Positions 19,078-28,679 of a DNA stretch of 64,000 bases are shown one piece after another. The notes beneath the pieces were generated by a model. That model did no database searches. It worked only from the letters and a program-made list of their open reading frames with translations, and was not told where the DNA came from. The translations under genes and the position numbers were made by a program. Origin of the DNA: Niastella sp. OAS944 (GTDB lineage: Bacteria; Bacteroidota; Bacteroidia; Chitinophagales; Chitinophagaceae); assembly GCA_024809215.1 (NCBI GenBank), contig JANUBW010000002.1, positions 1-64,000 on the forward strand, given 5' to 3'. How positions within the stretch are numbered: position 1 is the first letter of the stretch; each line of letters starts with the position of its first letter.

Positions 19078-20520
19078 ATGACAAAGTATAACACATACTT
19101 CTTCATATTATTTATAACAGCAGTTATACTGGCCGGTTGTTATAAGGATAAAGGCAATTACGACTATCGCGATATTAACCAGGTAGTGTTAAACACTGAT
19201 AGTGATACTGTAATTGTTATTTTACCTGCACCATTAAAAGTGAACCTTAGTCTGCAACAAACCATACCGGGCAACCAGGGGTTTAGTTTTGAGTGGGTGC
19301 TATACCCAACCGGCGGCGTGCCCGCCACCCGCCGAACAATTGGCATCACACAAAACCTGGAGGCGGTAATTACCGAGTTACCCGGCACCTATTACCTGAT
19401 GCTTTATGCCAAAGACCGCTCAACAGGAGTGGAGTATCAAAAGAGATTATACATTTCAGTATTAACTGCCTATAGCGAAGGCTGGCTGGTTGTTGAAGAA
19501 AACAATGGCCAGTGCGACCTGTCGATGATAACACCAGCCGATACCATTTTCAGGAACATCTATTCACAAGCCAACGAAGGTGCAAAATTACCTGCAGGCA
19601 CAAGGCGTATACCTGAAATAAAAACCAATCGCGGCGAACAAAAGATCTTCATTCTTTCCCCCGCCGATATGGTACAGGCCAATTACAGCGACCTGGTAAA
19701 GATCTCCGGTTTCAGTGGTTTCTTTTGGCAGGCGCCGGCGGTACCAAAACCACAGGAGTATTTTGTAAACGGCGACGATGAAGTAATGCTGAACAATGGT
19801 CTGCCATATGGCCGTACCCTTGTAAGCAGCGGCACAAACAAACTCAACCTGCCACCCGATGGCAAATATTATATGGCGCCCTTTGAGATCTATAGCAGCT
19901 CCATTGGCTATTTGTTGTACGATAACATTTCGCAAAGCTTTTTCAGGCTCGACCTCAATACCATGAACCTGGTGCCGTTCACTACGCCCACCACGTCACA
20001 GTCATTTTATCTAAATAGCATAGGTAAAAGATTGCTCTATGCCGGAATAAATACCACCACCCAATACAACGCCATATTTAAAAACAATAATAACGACTCG
20101 CTGTTTGCCTATGTCTTTAACCCAACCTCGGCCTCTCCGGCAATAAACAGGTACGATGGGCTCAGTGCACCCGGCTTGTTGAATGCACACTTATTCGTTG
20201 GCTCAAGAAAGCTGCCGCATTTGTATTACGCATTCAACAATTCAATATATAAATTGGATATACAGGCAAAAACAGCAACTGTCATTTATTCCTTCTCTGC
20301 TGGTACCGAAATAACAGCTATGAAAATGTACCGGAATATGAAAACCTCAGCCGATGTTAATAACAATAACCTAATAGCAATTGCAACATATGAGAATGGT
20401 GAAGGCAAGGTATATTACTTCCCACTTGCCGCAACCGGTAATTTTATAAATAACACATACAGCAAGCTGTTTACCGGTTTTAACTGGATCAATGAGTTAA
20501 CCTTCAAAAGTTTGAAATAA
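19078..20520 (+). CDS. PKD-like family lipoprotein of the SusC/SusD operon
   Basis: 480 residues with a lipoprotein signal ending in ILAGC (Cys21) and then YKDKGNYDYRDINQV, a start typical of the Bacteroidota PKD-like lipoprotein family. Residues about 35-135 form an Ig/PKD-like domain; the remainder resembles a beta-propeller (repeated strands with YLLYDN, YAFNNSIYKLD, MKMYRN). It is the last gene of the operon and is followed by a hairpin at 20525-20546. It is probably another surface-exposed binding subunit; the ligand is unknown. Confidence 0.8.
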   Translation: MTKYNTYFFILFITAVILAGCYKDKGNYDYRDINQVVLNTDSDTVIVILPAPLKVNLSLQQTIPGNQGFSFEWVLYPTGGVPATRRTIGITQNLEAVITELPGTYYLMLYAKDRSTGVEYQKRLYISVLTAYSEGWLVVEENNGQCDLSMITPADTIFRNIYSQANEGAKLPAGTRRIPEIKTNRGEQKIFILSPADMVQANYSDLVKISGFSGFFWQAPAVPKPQEYFVNGDDEVMLNNGLPYGRTLVSSGTNKLNLPPDGKYYMAPFEIYSSSIGYLLYDNISQSFFRLDLNTMNLVPFTTPTTSQSFYLNSIGKRLLYAGINTTTQYNAIFKNNNNDSLFAYVFNPTSASPAINRYDGLSAPGLLNAHLFVGSRKLPHLYYAFNNSIYKLDIQAKTATVIYSFSAGTEITAMKMYRNMKTSADVNNNNLIAIATYENGEGKVYYFPLAATGNFINNTYSKLFTGFNWINELTFKSLK

Positions 20521-20524
20521 CGAA

Positions 20525-20546
20525 AAACCCCATGGCAATGGGGTTT
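20525..20546 (+). terminator. Hairpin at the end of the SusC/SusD operon
   Basis: A 9-bp perfect stem (AAACCCCAT and ATGGGGTTT) with a GGCA loop lies 4 bp after the last stop codon. The U tract is short (TTT then CC), so termination may be weak or only in part intrinsic. Confidence 0.7.
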
Positions 20547-20896
20547 CCGGGTTTAATAAATTACACTAATAGAGTGTGTGCTTCTTCACGGGTATTGGAT
20601 AACCTGGAAAACAGGACGGAACACATAAGATATCGGATAAAACGGGGCCATCTCGAAATGTCTGGTTGCGCCAGCACTGTTTCAAATATAATAAGTAATA
20701 AATATAAAGCAAAGCCTTTTCTACAATTAGTAAAATGTTACTAAAGAATTCTAATAAGTATTATCACTTTAAGTGTTTTTGTAACAAATGATTAAGGGTC
20801 ATTTTTTAAAAAAGTGACCTCGATCAATAAATTTATATTCCAGGCTAGTGCTACATTAGCAGTGTTTATTGTCCGATATACAATTCAATTACATGA
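20547..20896. other. Intergenic region without recognised features
   Basis: About 350 bp of AT-rich sequence between the operon terminator and the convergent ABC-F gene. A 70-codon frame at 20532-20744 has no domain and starts inside the hairpin, so it is not called. Nothing else stands out. Confidence 0.4.
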
Positions 20897-22486
20897 TTAT
20901 ATGTCAACAATACGTTCAACATTTACCTGCGCTATAAAATGTTCATCGTGCGAAACGACTATCAGCGTGCCTTCATAATCATTGATAGCCGCTGTTAAGA
21001 TCTCTATGTTTTGAATATCCAGGTTATTGGTTGGCTCATCCAGCACAATGATATCGGGGGCCTGGTTACCAATGGTAAGACAGCAAAGTATCAACCGCAT
21101 ACGCTCGCCACCACTTAGCGCAATACAAGGTTTGTCCCAGTCTTCTTTTGTGAACAAAAAACGCGTCAGCCTGATCTTGATCTCATGCTCCTGCAAACCC
21201 GTTTTGTTATATTGTTGAGCCTGTTCGTAAACACTGAGTGTATTATTGATCAATGAATAATCCTGATCAATATAAACATAGTTATTATCGGCCCGCTGCA
21301 CGGCCCCGGTGGTGGGTTCAAGGTCGCCTAAAATAAATTTGATCAGCGTTGACTTTCCCGAACCATTCAAACCCCTGATGGCAATACGCTCACCGCTGGT
21401 TATTTGTAAGTCGAGGTTGTGCTGCCATATAGGTTTACCCTTATTATAACTGTGATTGATGCCGGTTGCCGTAAACAACACCTTGCCTTTATGCAAAGCA
21501 GTATTATCGAAGCCGAACTTCATTTTATCAATATCGGGTAATTCATTACGCAGCGCCTGTAGTTCACCTGAAATACCGTCGATCTTTTCAGCATGAGTGC
21601 TTTTGGCTTTTGCGGTACTGTTCTCGGCACTATTACGAAGCGTATTCATCATAATACGGGCAACACCAGATTTCTCTTGTTTACGTTTACCCCGGGCATC
21701 GAGCTTTTGTTGCCGTTCCATGGTTTCGCGTTCCTTCTCTTTAGCCTTGCGCAAAGCTTTTTCCTTACTTTGAATATCCTGGCTCAACGCATTGCCGGCA
21801 ATTTGCTTTTGCTCATAATAAAAATCATAATTACCGCCATATACAACGAGCCCGCGTTTGCTTAATTCACAAACCGTATTCAACAGGTTCAACAGTTTTC
21901 TATCATGGCTAACCACTATCAGCGTATCGGAGGTTTCTTCAATGTATTGATATAACAATTCCCTGCCGGCTGTATCGAGGTGATTGCTGGGCTCATCGAG
22001 TAAAACCAACCGTGGCTGATGAATATGAATGCCGGCCAAAAAGACCTTTGTTTTTTGTCCGCCACTTAACTCCGACATTTTTTGCGAAAGGTCATGCTCC
22101 TGCAATTGCCAGTATTGCAGCGCTTCCTGGCATCGTTCTTCAATTGTCCAGTCGTCATTTAGCAGGGAGAGATTATGTTCAGTTACTTTTCCATCCAGTA
22201 TCTCTTTCAAGGCAGCCAGTTTGGTATCAATGCGTAATGCCTGGGCTATGGTAAGCTCATTAAACTGCCCAAACAACTGGGGTATATAATAAGGCGGCGT
22301 ATCGTAAATAACCTTTCCTTCATGCGGTTCCAGTTCACCCGCAATGATCCTTAACAGCGTAGATTTGCCGGCGCCATTATTACCAATAAGGGCAATTTTA
22401 TCGCGATTGTTTACAGTAAGATCAATATTATCAAATAAAAGCTCCCTGTTGGGATGCAGGTATGACAGATGCTGCAGAATAAGCAT
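20897..22486 (-). CDS. ABC-F family ATPase (duplicated ATP-binding cassette)
   Basis: 529 residues, two ABC domains and no transmembrane segments. Domain 1 has Walker A GNNGAGKST (about residue 36), signature LSGGQ (about 139) and Walker B LVLLDEPSNHLD. The linker is long, basic and helical (about residues 230-310, rich in KEKERE and QKLDARGKRKQ). Domain 2 has Walker A GLNGSGKST, signature LSGGE and Walker B IIVLDEPTNNLD. ABC-F proteins bind the ribosome, acting either as translation factors or as antibiotic-protection proteins. Which applies here cannot be told from sequence alone. Two small palindromes lie in the 136-bp upstream region (22528-22538 and 22580-22591). Confidence 0.9.
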   Translation of the reverse strand: MLILQHLSYLHPNRELLFDNIDLTVNNRDKIALIGNNGAGKSTLLRIIAGELEPHEGKVIYDTPPYYIPQLFGQFNELTIAQALRIDTKLAALKEILDGKVTEHNLSLLNDDWTIEERCQEALQYWQLQEHDLSQKMSELSGGQKTKVFLAGIHIHQPRLVLLDEPSNHLDTAGRELLYQYIEETSDTLIVVSHDRKLLNLLNTVCELSKRGLVVYGGNYDFYYEQKQIAGNALSQDIQSKEKALRKAKEKERETMERQQKLDARGKRKQEKSGVARIMMNTLRNSAENSTAKAKSTHAEKIDGISGELQALRNELPDIDKMKFGFDNTALHKGKVLFTATGINHSYNKGKPIWQHNLDLQITSGERIAIRGLNGSGKSTLIKFILGDLEPTTGAVQRADNNYVYIDQDYSLINNTLSVYEQAQQYNKTGLQEHEIKIRLTRFLFTKEDWDKPCIALSGGERMRLILCCLTIGNQAPDIIVLDEPTNNLDIQNIEILTAAINDYEGTLIVVSHDEHFIAQVNVERIVDI

Positions 22487-22622
22487 ATAATTCCTTTCTT
22501 CAAGTAGTTAACAATAGAAAATTTTCCGCGTTGCGGATGCTGTATGTTATTATCTGAAAGAAATTATCTACTACATTAAACGAATATTCGTGGAAGAGGC
22601 TGCAAATATACAAATTGTTTTT

Positions 22623-23939
22623 TTATTCACTGGCAGCCTTTAAAAGTACATCAATTTCGTCGTACCCTGTTGGTAATGGTATTTGCTTAGGGGAGGCGCC
22701 GGCGGCCAGCAATGCCTTTACCGAATCGGGCGAACGTCTTAATGTCCAATAGGAATCTACACAGGCTTTTACGGCCAGGGCAAGTGGCGTATGCCCATGT
22801 TTATCGGGCACATCAACAGGCGAACCTGCCTCGATCAATATTTGAACAATAGCAGGGAAGCCGCGCCAGGCGGCAACATGAATGGCCAGGCTCGAGGTGG
22901 GAATTTCATAATATCCATCGCCCATTCTATAGGGCGCATCGGCGGGTATGCCCAGTTTCAATAATTGTTGTACCCCGGCCGCATTACCGCCTACGCTAAA
23001 GCGGGAAAGCAGTTCGCCACCCATCAGTAATAATTGCTGCACCAGGTAGGTGTTTTCGGCCACTATTGTATTGATTGCATTGGTATCAGCCTCGGCGCAG
23101 GCCTCTATCAATTTATAAAGACCTGTAAGTTCGGTTGAAACCCCTCTTTGCCGCAACAACTGTAGCACATCGGCCCGGCCTTCACAGGCAGCCAGTGAAA
23201 TGGCATTAAACCCATTTTTCATCAATAAGGGATCGGCGCCATGATCGAGCAACAGTTCAATAAAAGGTAATCCGTTGGCCCGCATCAGCGAATGATGCAA
23301 AGCATACCAGCCCCTTTTTCTTTCTCCATTGGGGTCGGCGCCATGATCGAGCATATACTTCAAGCCTTCGTAATCGTGCCAGTCTAATTTCCGTATCAGC
23401 ATTACCGACAGGTTTTCCTTTATTAACTTACCTGTTTCCACAATTGCTTTCATGGCATCATTCTCATATGTTTCGGGTGAATGATAAACCGCTTCTTCAT
23501 CATTGGGATCGGCGCCCCGTTCAAGCAACAATTTTGTTAGTGTGGCATGTTGGTTCACACCGGCAGCGCCATACAATGCCGATTCAAAACCGGGATATGG
23601 GCCCTGTGCCATAAAGCCCGAATTGGGATCGGCGCCCGCATCGAGCAGGGCAGTGGCTGCCGCAATAAAATCATTGCTTTTATCTTTATTAAATCGAAGG
23701 TATTTGGAGAAACAAAGATGTACCAGTGCATTGGCCCCATATGGTTCTGATACCGCCGTAACATTCCTTGGGTCTTCGGCCAGGAATTGTTTTACGGCAT
23801 CCACGTCACCGGTAATACATGCCGTATGAATATCACAGGTAGCTATATCGGGGTGCGAAGCCAGCATTTGCTCCGCTTCATCGAGCGAACCATACCAGGT
23901 GGCCGCTTTTATAAACTCAGCGCGTCGTTCGTCATTCAT
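22623..23939 (-). CDS. Ankyrin-repeat protein
   Basis: 438 residues from the ATG at 23939 (MNDERRAEFIKAATWYGSLDEAEQML). The frame continues 56 codons further upstream, but that stretch is a translation of the intergenic word repeats at 24011 onward and is not plausible protein. About ten ankyrin-type repeats are visible, with LLDAGADPNSG, LLLERGADPND, MLDHGADPNGE, LLDHGADPL and a C-terminal DKHGHTPLALAVKAC. There is no signal peptide. Ankyrin repeats mediate protein-protein contacts; the partner is unknown. Confidence 0.88.
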   Translation of the reverse strand: MNDERRAEFIKAATWYGSLDEAEQMLASHPDIATCDIHTACITGDVDAVKQFLAEDPRNVTAVSEPYGANALVHLCFSKYLRFNKDKSNDFIAAATALLDAGADPNSGFMAQGPYPGFESALYGAAGVNQHATLTKLLLERGADPNDEEAVYHSPETYENDAMKAIVETGKLIKENLSVMLIRKLDWHDYEGLKYMLDHGADPNGERKRGWYALHHSLMRANGLPFIELLLDHGADPLLMKNGFNAISLAACEGRADVLQLLRQRGVSTELTGLYKLIEACAEADTNAINTIVAENTYLVQQLLLMGGELLSRFSVGGNAAGVQQLLKLGIPADAPYRMGDGYYEIPTSSLAIHVAAWRGFPAIVQILIEAGSPVDVPDKHGHTPLALAVKACVDSYWTLRRSPDSVKALLAAGASPKQIPLPTGYDEIDVLLKAASE

Positions 23940-24010
23940 TGCTGTGTTCTTTAATACTAATTTAAAGAAAAAAAGGGAGTGGGGATGAAATAGGTTAGTA
24001 ACATGGAAGT

Positions 24011-24425
24011 CGGCAATCGTGAATCGGCAATCGGCAATGAACCCGAATCTTATGGCCTCGCTAATCGTGAAACGTGAAACGGCAAACGTGAAACGTGAAA
24101 GGCTCACCTAATTTCGAGGCTCGCGCTTTCCGGCAATCGTGAATCGGCAATCGGCAATGAACCCGAATCTTATAGACTCGCTGATCGTGAAACGGCAAAC
24201 GTGAAATACAGCTTAAAGCCGAAAGCTTAAAGCTAAAAGCGAATACAAAATATAACTGAAAACTATACGCCATCGCGTAACCTGAAACTTGAGACCTGAA
24301 ACTAAAAACTAAGAACTAAGAACTAAGAACTGTTTTCCCTTTATCAACTTTATCACCTCTATCAACCTTTCAACTATTACTCAGTCTGCTGCACACAGAG
24401 TCCCGTCAACTTGTTAACTCGTCAA
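24011..24425. repeat. Composite array of 7-, 8- and 9-bp word repeats with a 120-bp duplication
   Basis: The 486-bp gap between the ankyrin and AraC genes is filled with short words: CGGCAAT/CGTGAAT (7 bp), CGTGAAA (7 bp), AACTAAG three times (7 bp, about 24306-24330), TATCAACTT-like (9 bp, about 24342-24375) and a GTCAACT-type 8-bp word near 24400-24427. A block of about 50 bp starting at 24011 recurs at 24131, exactly 120 bp later, with only a few changes. The same words recur near 25.0, 53.5, 56.2 and 60.0 kb. Confidence 0.85.
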
Positions 24426-24986
24426 CTAAACCTTATCAATAGGCTTCCGCGTATTCTCCTTTAATTCACGAAACTGGGTAGGCGTTAATCCCGTTTCTTT
24501 TTTAAACTGTTGCGACAAATGCTGCACGCTGCTGTATTCCATTTGACAGGCAATTTCGCTCAGGCTTAGTTCATTATATGTTAACAATTCCTTTACCCGC
24601 TCTATCCGTTGGCGAATGGTATATTTTTCAATAGTACTGCCTTCAGTTGCAGAAAAAAGGTTTGAGAGATAATGATAATCTAACTGCAATCTTTCTTCAA
24701 GTATAGCCGACAACTTTTTATTGTTACCGTCTTCATTTCTATGTATAAGGGAAATGATGATGTTCTTTATTTTTTCAACCAGCTTTTCTTTTTTATCGTC
24801 GAGCAATTCAAAGCCGATAGCAGTAAGGTTATTATTTAAATTATTCAGCTGTTCGGGGGTAGGTTCATTATTCAGCTGCACCTCGCCTAAGCTTACGCTA
24901 TTATATTCAATGCCTGCCTTATCCAGTTGTTCCTTTATTACAAGGATACAACGGTCACACACCATATTTTTTATATACAATTGCAT
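24426..24986 (-). CDS. AraC-type regulator with N-terminal metal-binding (HMA-like) domain
   Basis: 186 residues. The N-terminal 70 residues look like a small heavy-metal-associated ferredoxin-like fold with a CxxC motif (Cys10 and Cys13, in MVCDRC). The C-terminal AraC HTH spans about residues 85-175 (LSLSEIACQMEYSSVQHLSQ, QFKKETGLTPTQFRE). It is divergent from copA, 198 bp away, and the CxxC matches copper-binding motifs. The simplest reading is a Cu(I)-sensing regulator of the copA-copZ pair. Domain calls are strong; the metal and its target are inferred. Confidence 0.85.
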   Translation of the reverse strand: MQLYIKNMVCDRCILVIKEQLDKAGIEYNSVSLGEVQLNNEPTPEQLNNLNNNLTAIGFELLDDKKEKLVEKIKNIIISLIHRNEDGNNKKLSAILEERLQLDYHYLSNLFSATEGSTIEKYTIRQRIERVKELLTYNELSLSEIACQMEYSSVQHLSQQFKKETGLTPTQFRELKENTRKPIDKV

Positions 24987-25001
24987 GTTGCAAAGATAAG
25001 A

Positions 25002-25040
25002 GTAAGTTGACGAGTTGACAAGTTGACGGGTTGACTAGGC
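25002..25040. repeat. 8-bp word array (AGTTGACG-type) upstream of copA
   Basis: Four consecutive degenerate 8-bp words (AGTTGACG, AGTTGACA, AGTTGACG, GGTTGACT) are followed by AGGCTTTATGTGCA. The same array with the same tail occurs at about 53423-53463, 28 kb away. Confidence 0.85.
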
Positions 25041-25162
25041 TTTATGTGCACCAGGTTAATTAAAGGCTAAAACCTGTATTGCTTGCAGCTGTTTTCCTTC
25101 CCCTTAAAATTATATACACCATGCTCATTATTGTATAACAACAGATTGTTTACATAGTATCA

Positions 25163-25182
25163 CCTTTGTATAAAGGATCTGT
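25163..25182 (+). promoter_or_regulatory. Palindrome just before the copA start, possible operator
   Basis: CCTTTGTATAAAGG (25163-25176) is a 5-bp inverted repeat ending nine bases before the copA ATG. A wider ACAGAT (25141-25146) and ATCTGT (25177-25182) pair encloses it. It could be an operator for the divergent HMA-AraC regulator or a leader hairpin. No second copy was found, so this is tentative. Confidence 0.35.
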
Positions 25183-25184
25183 AT

Positions 25185-27401
25185 ATGTCAACAATAAAGA
25201 AAACCTTCCCTGTTTTGGAAATGACCTGTGCCGCCTGTGCGGTAAGTGTTGAAAGTATGTTAAAAAGCGCCGCAGGTGTACAAGCCGCAGGGGTAAATTT
25301 TGCCAACCAAAGCGCCTGGGTTGAATATGATCCGGCGCTGGCTACACCCGAAAACCTGCAAAAAACCGTACGCTCCATTGGGTACGACCTGGTAATTGAT
25401 GAAGCCAACAGCAACGAAATAAAAGAAGCTGCACAGCAAGATCATTACAACGCTTTAAAACAACGCACCATTTGGGCATCGGTTCTATCATTACCGGTAG
25501 TTATAATAGGCATGTTCTTTATGAATATGCCATATGGCAACTATATTTCCATGTTACTTACCCTGCCGGTAATTGCCTGGTTTGGCCGTTCGTTCTTTAT
25601 AAACGCATATAAACAGGCGCGCCATGGTAAAGCCAATATGGATACGCTGGTAACCCTTAGTACCGGTATTGCTTTTTTGTTTAGCGCCTTCAATACCATC
25701 AACCCCGCGTTCTGGCATGAACGCGGCATTCACCCCCATGTATATTTTGAAGCGGCGGCCGTGATCATTGCCTTTATTTCACTGGGGAAATTGTTGGAAG
25801 AAAAAGCGAAATCAAATACCTCATCGGCTATCAAAAAACTGATGGGCCTGCAACCTAAAACAGTACGCGTAATTATCGATGGTAAGGAACAGGAACTGCC
25901 TGTTGCAGCCGTGCAGCCTAACCATATCATTCTCGTACGCCCGGGTGAAAAAATACCCGTTGATGGCATTGTTACTACCGGCGCTTCTTTTGTAGATGAA
26001 AGCATGATCACCGGTGAGCCATTGCCGGTACAAAAAGAGAAAAACAATAAGGTATTTGCGGGTACCGTAAATCAAAAAGGAAGTTTTCAATTTCTTGCCC
26101 AAAAAGTAGGCAACGATACCATGCTGGCTCATATAATAAAAATGGTGCAGGAAGCGCAGGGTAGTAAAGCACCGGTACAAAAACTGGTTGACAAAATTGC
26201 CGGCATTTTTGTACCTGTTGTTATAGGTATCTCCATTCTCACTTTTATTGTATGGATGATGGCCGGAGGTGATAACGCGTTTACCAATGCATTGATCACA
26301 TCGGTGACCGTGCTGGTTATTGCCTGCCCCTGTGCATTGGGCCTCGCCACACCAACCGCCATTATGGTAGGTATTGGTAAAGGAGCCGAAAACAACATTC
26401 TTATCAAAGACGCCGAAAGCCTTGAATTGTCGTATAAAGTAGATGCCATTATTTTAGATAAAACCGGCACCATTACCGAGGGCAAACCCGTGGTTTCAAA
26501 AATAGTGTGGTTACCAGGCAAAGAAAACGATCGCGAGTTGCAGCAGATCTTGTACAGCCTCGAAATACAATCAGAACACCCGCTGGCCGAAGCAGTGATC
26601 CAGGAACTGAAAAAGGACCAGGTAACAGCCGGGGAAATAAAACAATTTGAAAGCATTACCGCAAGAGGCGTTACAGGCGTATTTGGCGCCACCCGTTATT
26701 ATGTGGGCAATAAAGAACTCATTATTGAAAACAAGATCCCAATTGATGCGGCCCTGGTGAAACAGGCTGAACATTTGCAACAACAGGCCAATACGGTCAT
26801 CTGTTTTGCCAATCAGCAGCAGGTGCTGGCCATAATTGCCATTGCCGATAAAATAAAAGCCAGTTCACCCAATGCCATAAAGCAGTTGCAGCAAATGGGT
26901 ATTGAGGTATACATGCTCACCGGCGATAATGAACAAACGGCGGCGGCCGTTGCATCTGCGGCAGGCGTTACCCAATTTGTTGCGGGCATGTTACCATCGG
27001 GCAAGGCCGATTTTGTAAAAAAGCTGCAACAACAAAATAAAGTGGTTGCTATGGTTGGCGATGGCATCAACGACTCACAGGCTTTGGCGCAGGCCGATGT
27101 AAGTATAGCCATGGGCAAGGGAAGCGATATTGCTATGGATGTGGCCAAAATGACGCTCATCACCTCCGACCTGCAATCTATTCCCAAAGCCCTGGTGCTT
27201 TCGCGCAAAACAGTGCGCACCATCAGGCAGAACCTGTTCTGGGCATTTATTTATAACCTGATAGGCATACCATTGGCAGCAGGCATATTGTACGCATTCA
27301 ATGGGTTCCTGTTAAATCCTATGATCGCCGGGGCCGCCATGGCATTGAGCTCCGTTTCGGTAGTAACAAATAGTTTACGTTTAAAAACAACACACTTATA
27401 A
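25185..27401 (+). CDS. copA: Copper-exporting P1B-type ATPase
   Basis: 738 residues. One N-terminal HMA domain (about residues 5-70, MTCAACAVS) precedes eight predicted membrane helices, an actuator domain with TGE (276-278), the CPC transport motif (381-383), the phosphorylation motif DKTGT (Asp425), a SEHPLAEA nucleotide-binding motif, MLTGDN and the hinge [14 protein letters not shown]. The last helices carry a YN and a MALSSVS motif, as in Cu(I)-specific P1B-1 pumps. It sits in the inner membrane and exports Cu(I). The divergent HMA-AraC gene and the CopZ-like gene 10 bp downstream complete a copper-homeostasis module. Confidence 0.95.
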   Translation: MSTIKKTFPVLEMTCAACAVSVESMLKSAAGVQAAGVNFANQSAWVEYDPALATPENLQKTVRSIGYDLVIDEANSNEIKEAAQQDHYNALKQRTIWASVLSLPVVIIGMFFMNMPYGNYISMLLTLPVIAWFGRSFFINAYKQARHGKANMDTLVTLSTGIAFLFSAFNTINPAFWHERGIHPHVYFEAAAVIIAFISLGKLLEEKAKSNTSSAIKKLMGLQPKTVRVIIDGKEQELPVAAVQPNHIILVRPGEKIPVDGIVTTGASFVDESMITGEPLPVQKEKNNKVFAGTVNQKGSFQFLAQKVGNDTMLAHIIKMVQEAQGSKAPVQKLVDKIAGIFVPVVIGISILTFIVWMMAGGDNAFTNALITSVTVLVIACPCALGLATPTAIMVGIGKGAENNILIKDAESLELSYKVDAIILDKTGTITEGKPVVSKIVWLPGKENDRELQQILYSLEIQSEHPLAEAVIQELKKDQVTAGEIKQFESITARGVTGVFGATRYYVGNKELIIENKIPIDAALVKQAEHLQQQANTVICFANQQQVLAIIAIADKIKASSPNAIKQLQQMGIEVYMLTGDNEQTAAAVASAAGVTQFVAGMLPSGKADFVKKLQQQNKVVAMVGDGINDSQALAQADVSIAMGKGSDIAMDVAKMTLITSDLQSIPKALVLSRKTVRTIRQNLFWAFIYNLIGIPLAAGILYAFNGFLLNPMIAGAAMALSSVSVVTNSLRLKTTHL

Positions 27402-27411
27402 AATCAAGTAT

Positions 27412-27624
27412 ATGGAAACAATAAAATTCAAAACCACCATCAAATGCAGCGGCTGTATAGCCACCGTTACCCCAGGTCTTAATGAAACAGTAGGGGCTAA
27501 TAACTGGCAGGTTGACCTGCAATCGCCCGACAAGGTATTAACGGTAAATACCAATGGAACAAACAAAGAAAAAGACGTGATCAAAAAACTGGAAGAAGCA
27601 GGTTACAAAGCAGAGAAAATATAA
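27412..27624 (+). CDS. CopZ-like heavy-metal chaperone (HMA domain)
   Basis: 70 residues, a single HMA fold with a CxxC metal site (Cys12 and Cys15, in KCSGC). It starts 10 bp after copA and is followed by a strong terminator at 27636, so it is cotranscribed with the pump. It probably delivers Cu(I) to CopA or to the regulator. It lacks the classical MxCxxC methionine (IKCSGC instead), a common variant in Bacteroidota. Confidence 0.9.
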   Translation: METIKFKTTIKCSGCIATVTPGLNETVGANNWQVDLQSPDKVLTVNTNGTNKEKDVIKKLEEAGYKAEKI

Positions 27625-27635
27625 AGAACACAACA

Positions 27636-27667
27636 AAAGGCGCCCAATACCGGCGCCTTTCTTTTTT
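27636..27667 (+). terminator. Terminator of the copA-copZ operon
   Basis: A 9-bp perfect stem (AAAGGCGCC and GGCGCCTTT) with a 7-nt loop is followed by C and seven T. Confidence 0.93.
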
Positions 27668-27765
27668 TGCCCAGGTCCGATTTTATCAAAAATTAATTTT
27701 TGTCACTTAGTGTCAGCCTGTAGTTCAATGAGCAAAACCCTTACTTTTACAAAAAACAAATTCCT

Positions 27766-28677
27766 ATGGTGTCAGAGCTTTTACAAACCTTTCTTAACAA
27801 ACCTGTACAAAATTATCAGCCCACCACCACTATCGAGCCCGATAAATATGTTTACCGTTTGCGTGTTGACTATGACGATGAAAGCGTAACCATTACCGAT
27901 CTGCTGGAAGCATTTGTACGCGATCCCCAAAGCGCCGGTGTACAAGATCTGATCATTGGCCAGTTCAATACCGATTCATCAGAATCAACCTATGAAGTAG
28001 TTGATAAACTGGTTGCCCTGAAAGAGAGTTTTAAAGAACTAAAGGCGCTGTTCATTGGCGATATAACTTATGAAGAGTGTGAGATCAGCTGGATCAACCA
28101 AACCGATATTACCCCAATCTTAAAAGCGTTCCCCCAACTGGAGCACCTGCAACTAAGAGGTGGTGAAGGATTATCGTTCAGCGAACTGGCGCATGATAAG
28201 CTCACAACCCTTATTATTGAGACCGGCGGTTTACGTCCCGATGTAATTGACCAGGTAAATGCAGCCAAACTGCCCAACCTGCAAAAGCTTGAAATATGGC
28301 TGGGTGACGACAACTACGGTTTTGATTCAACCATTGAAGACTTCAAACCTATTTTATCGGGAACCTTGTTCCCTAAACTTACCTGGCTGGGCCTTATGGA
28401 TAGCACTATCCAGGACGAAATAGCCATTGCCGCAGCAGATGCCCCGGTATTAAAACAACTCAAAGTGCTCGATCTGTCGATGGGTACACTTACCGATAAA
28501 GGCGCTGTAGCATTATTAAAAAGCGAAGGCATTCGTAAACTGGAGCACCTGAACCTGCGCCACCACTTTCTTTCTGAAGCAATGATGGAACAATTGAAAG
28601 GTTTAGGCATTTCCATCAACCTCGATGATAAGGAAGAAGAGGACGACGATTACCGCTATGTTGAAGTAGCTGAATAA
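27766..28677 (+). CDS. STM4015-family leucine-rich-repeat protein
   Basis: 303 residues, no signal peptide. The N-terminal part (FRVDYDDES-like, LRVDYDDESVTITDLLEAF) is followed by leucine-rich repeats (FPQLEHLQLRGGEGLSF, LPNLQKLEIWLGD, LKVLDLSMGTLTDKG, LEHLNLRHHFL). The last residues are acidic (DDKEEEDDDYRY). Its order ahead of ATP-grasp, sulfatase-fold and two radical SAM genes matches the cassette named after Salmonella loci STM4011-STM4015, where STM4015 is an LRR protein of unknown role. It may be a scaffold or substrate for the enzymes downstream (inference). A 295-bp word array separates it from the next gene. Confidence 0.85.
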   Translation: MVSELLQTFLNKPVQNYQPTTTIEPDKYVYRLRVDYDDESVTITDLLEAFVRDPQSAGVQDLIIGQFNTDSSESTYEVVDKLVALKESFKELKALFIGDITYEECEISWINQTDITPILKAFPQLEHLQLRGGEGLSFSELAHDKLTTLIIETGGLRPDVIDQVNAAKLPNLQKLEIWLGDDNYGFDSTIEDFKPILSGTLFPKLTWLGLMDSTIQDEIAIAAADAPVLKQLKVLDLSMGTLTDKGAVALLKSEGIRKLEHLNLRHHFLSEAMMEQLKGLGISINLDDKEEEDDDYRYVEVAE

Positions 28678-28679
28678 AA

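Noticed and set aside
20532-20744. 70-codon frame after the SusC/SusD operon
   Set aside because: It starts inside the operon hairpin and has no recognisable protein features.
23940-24107. N-terminal extension of the ankyrin protein
   Set aside because: The extra 56 codons translate intergenic word repeats, not protein-like sequence.
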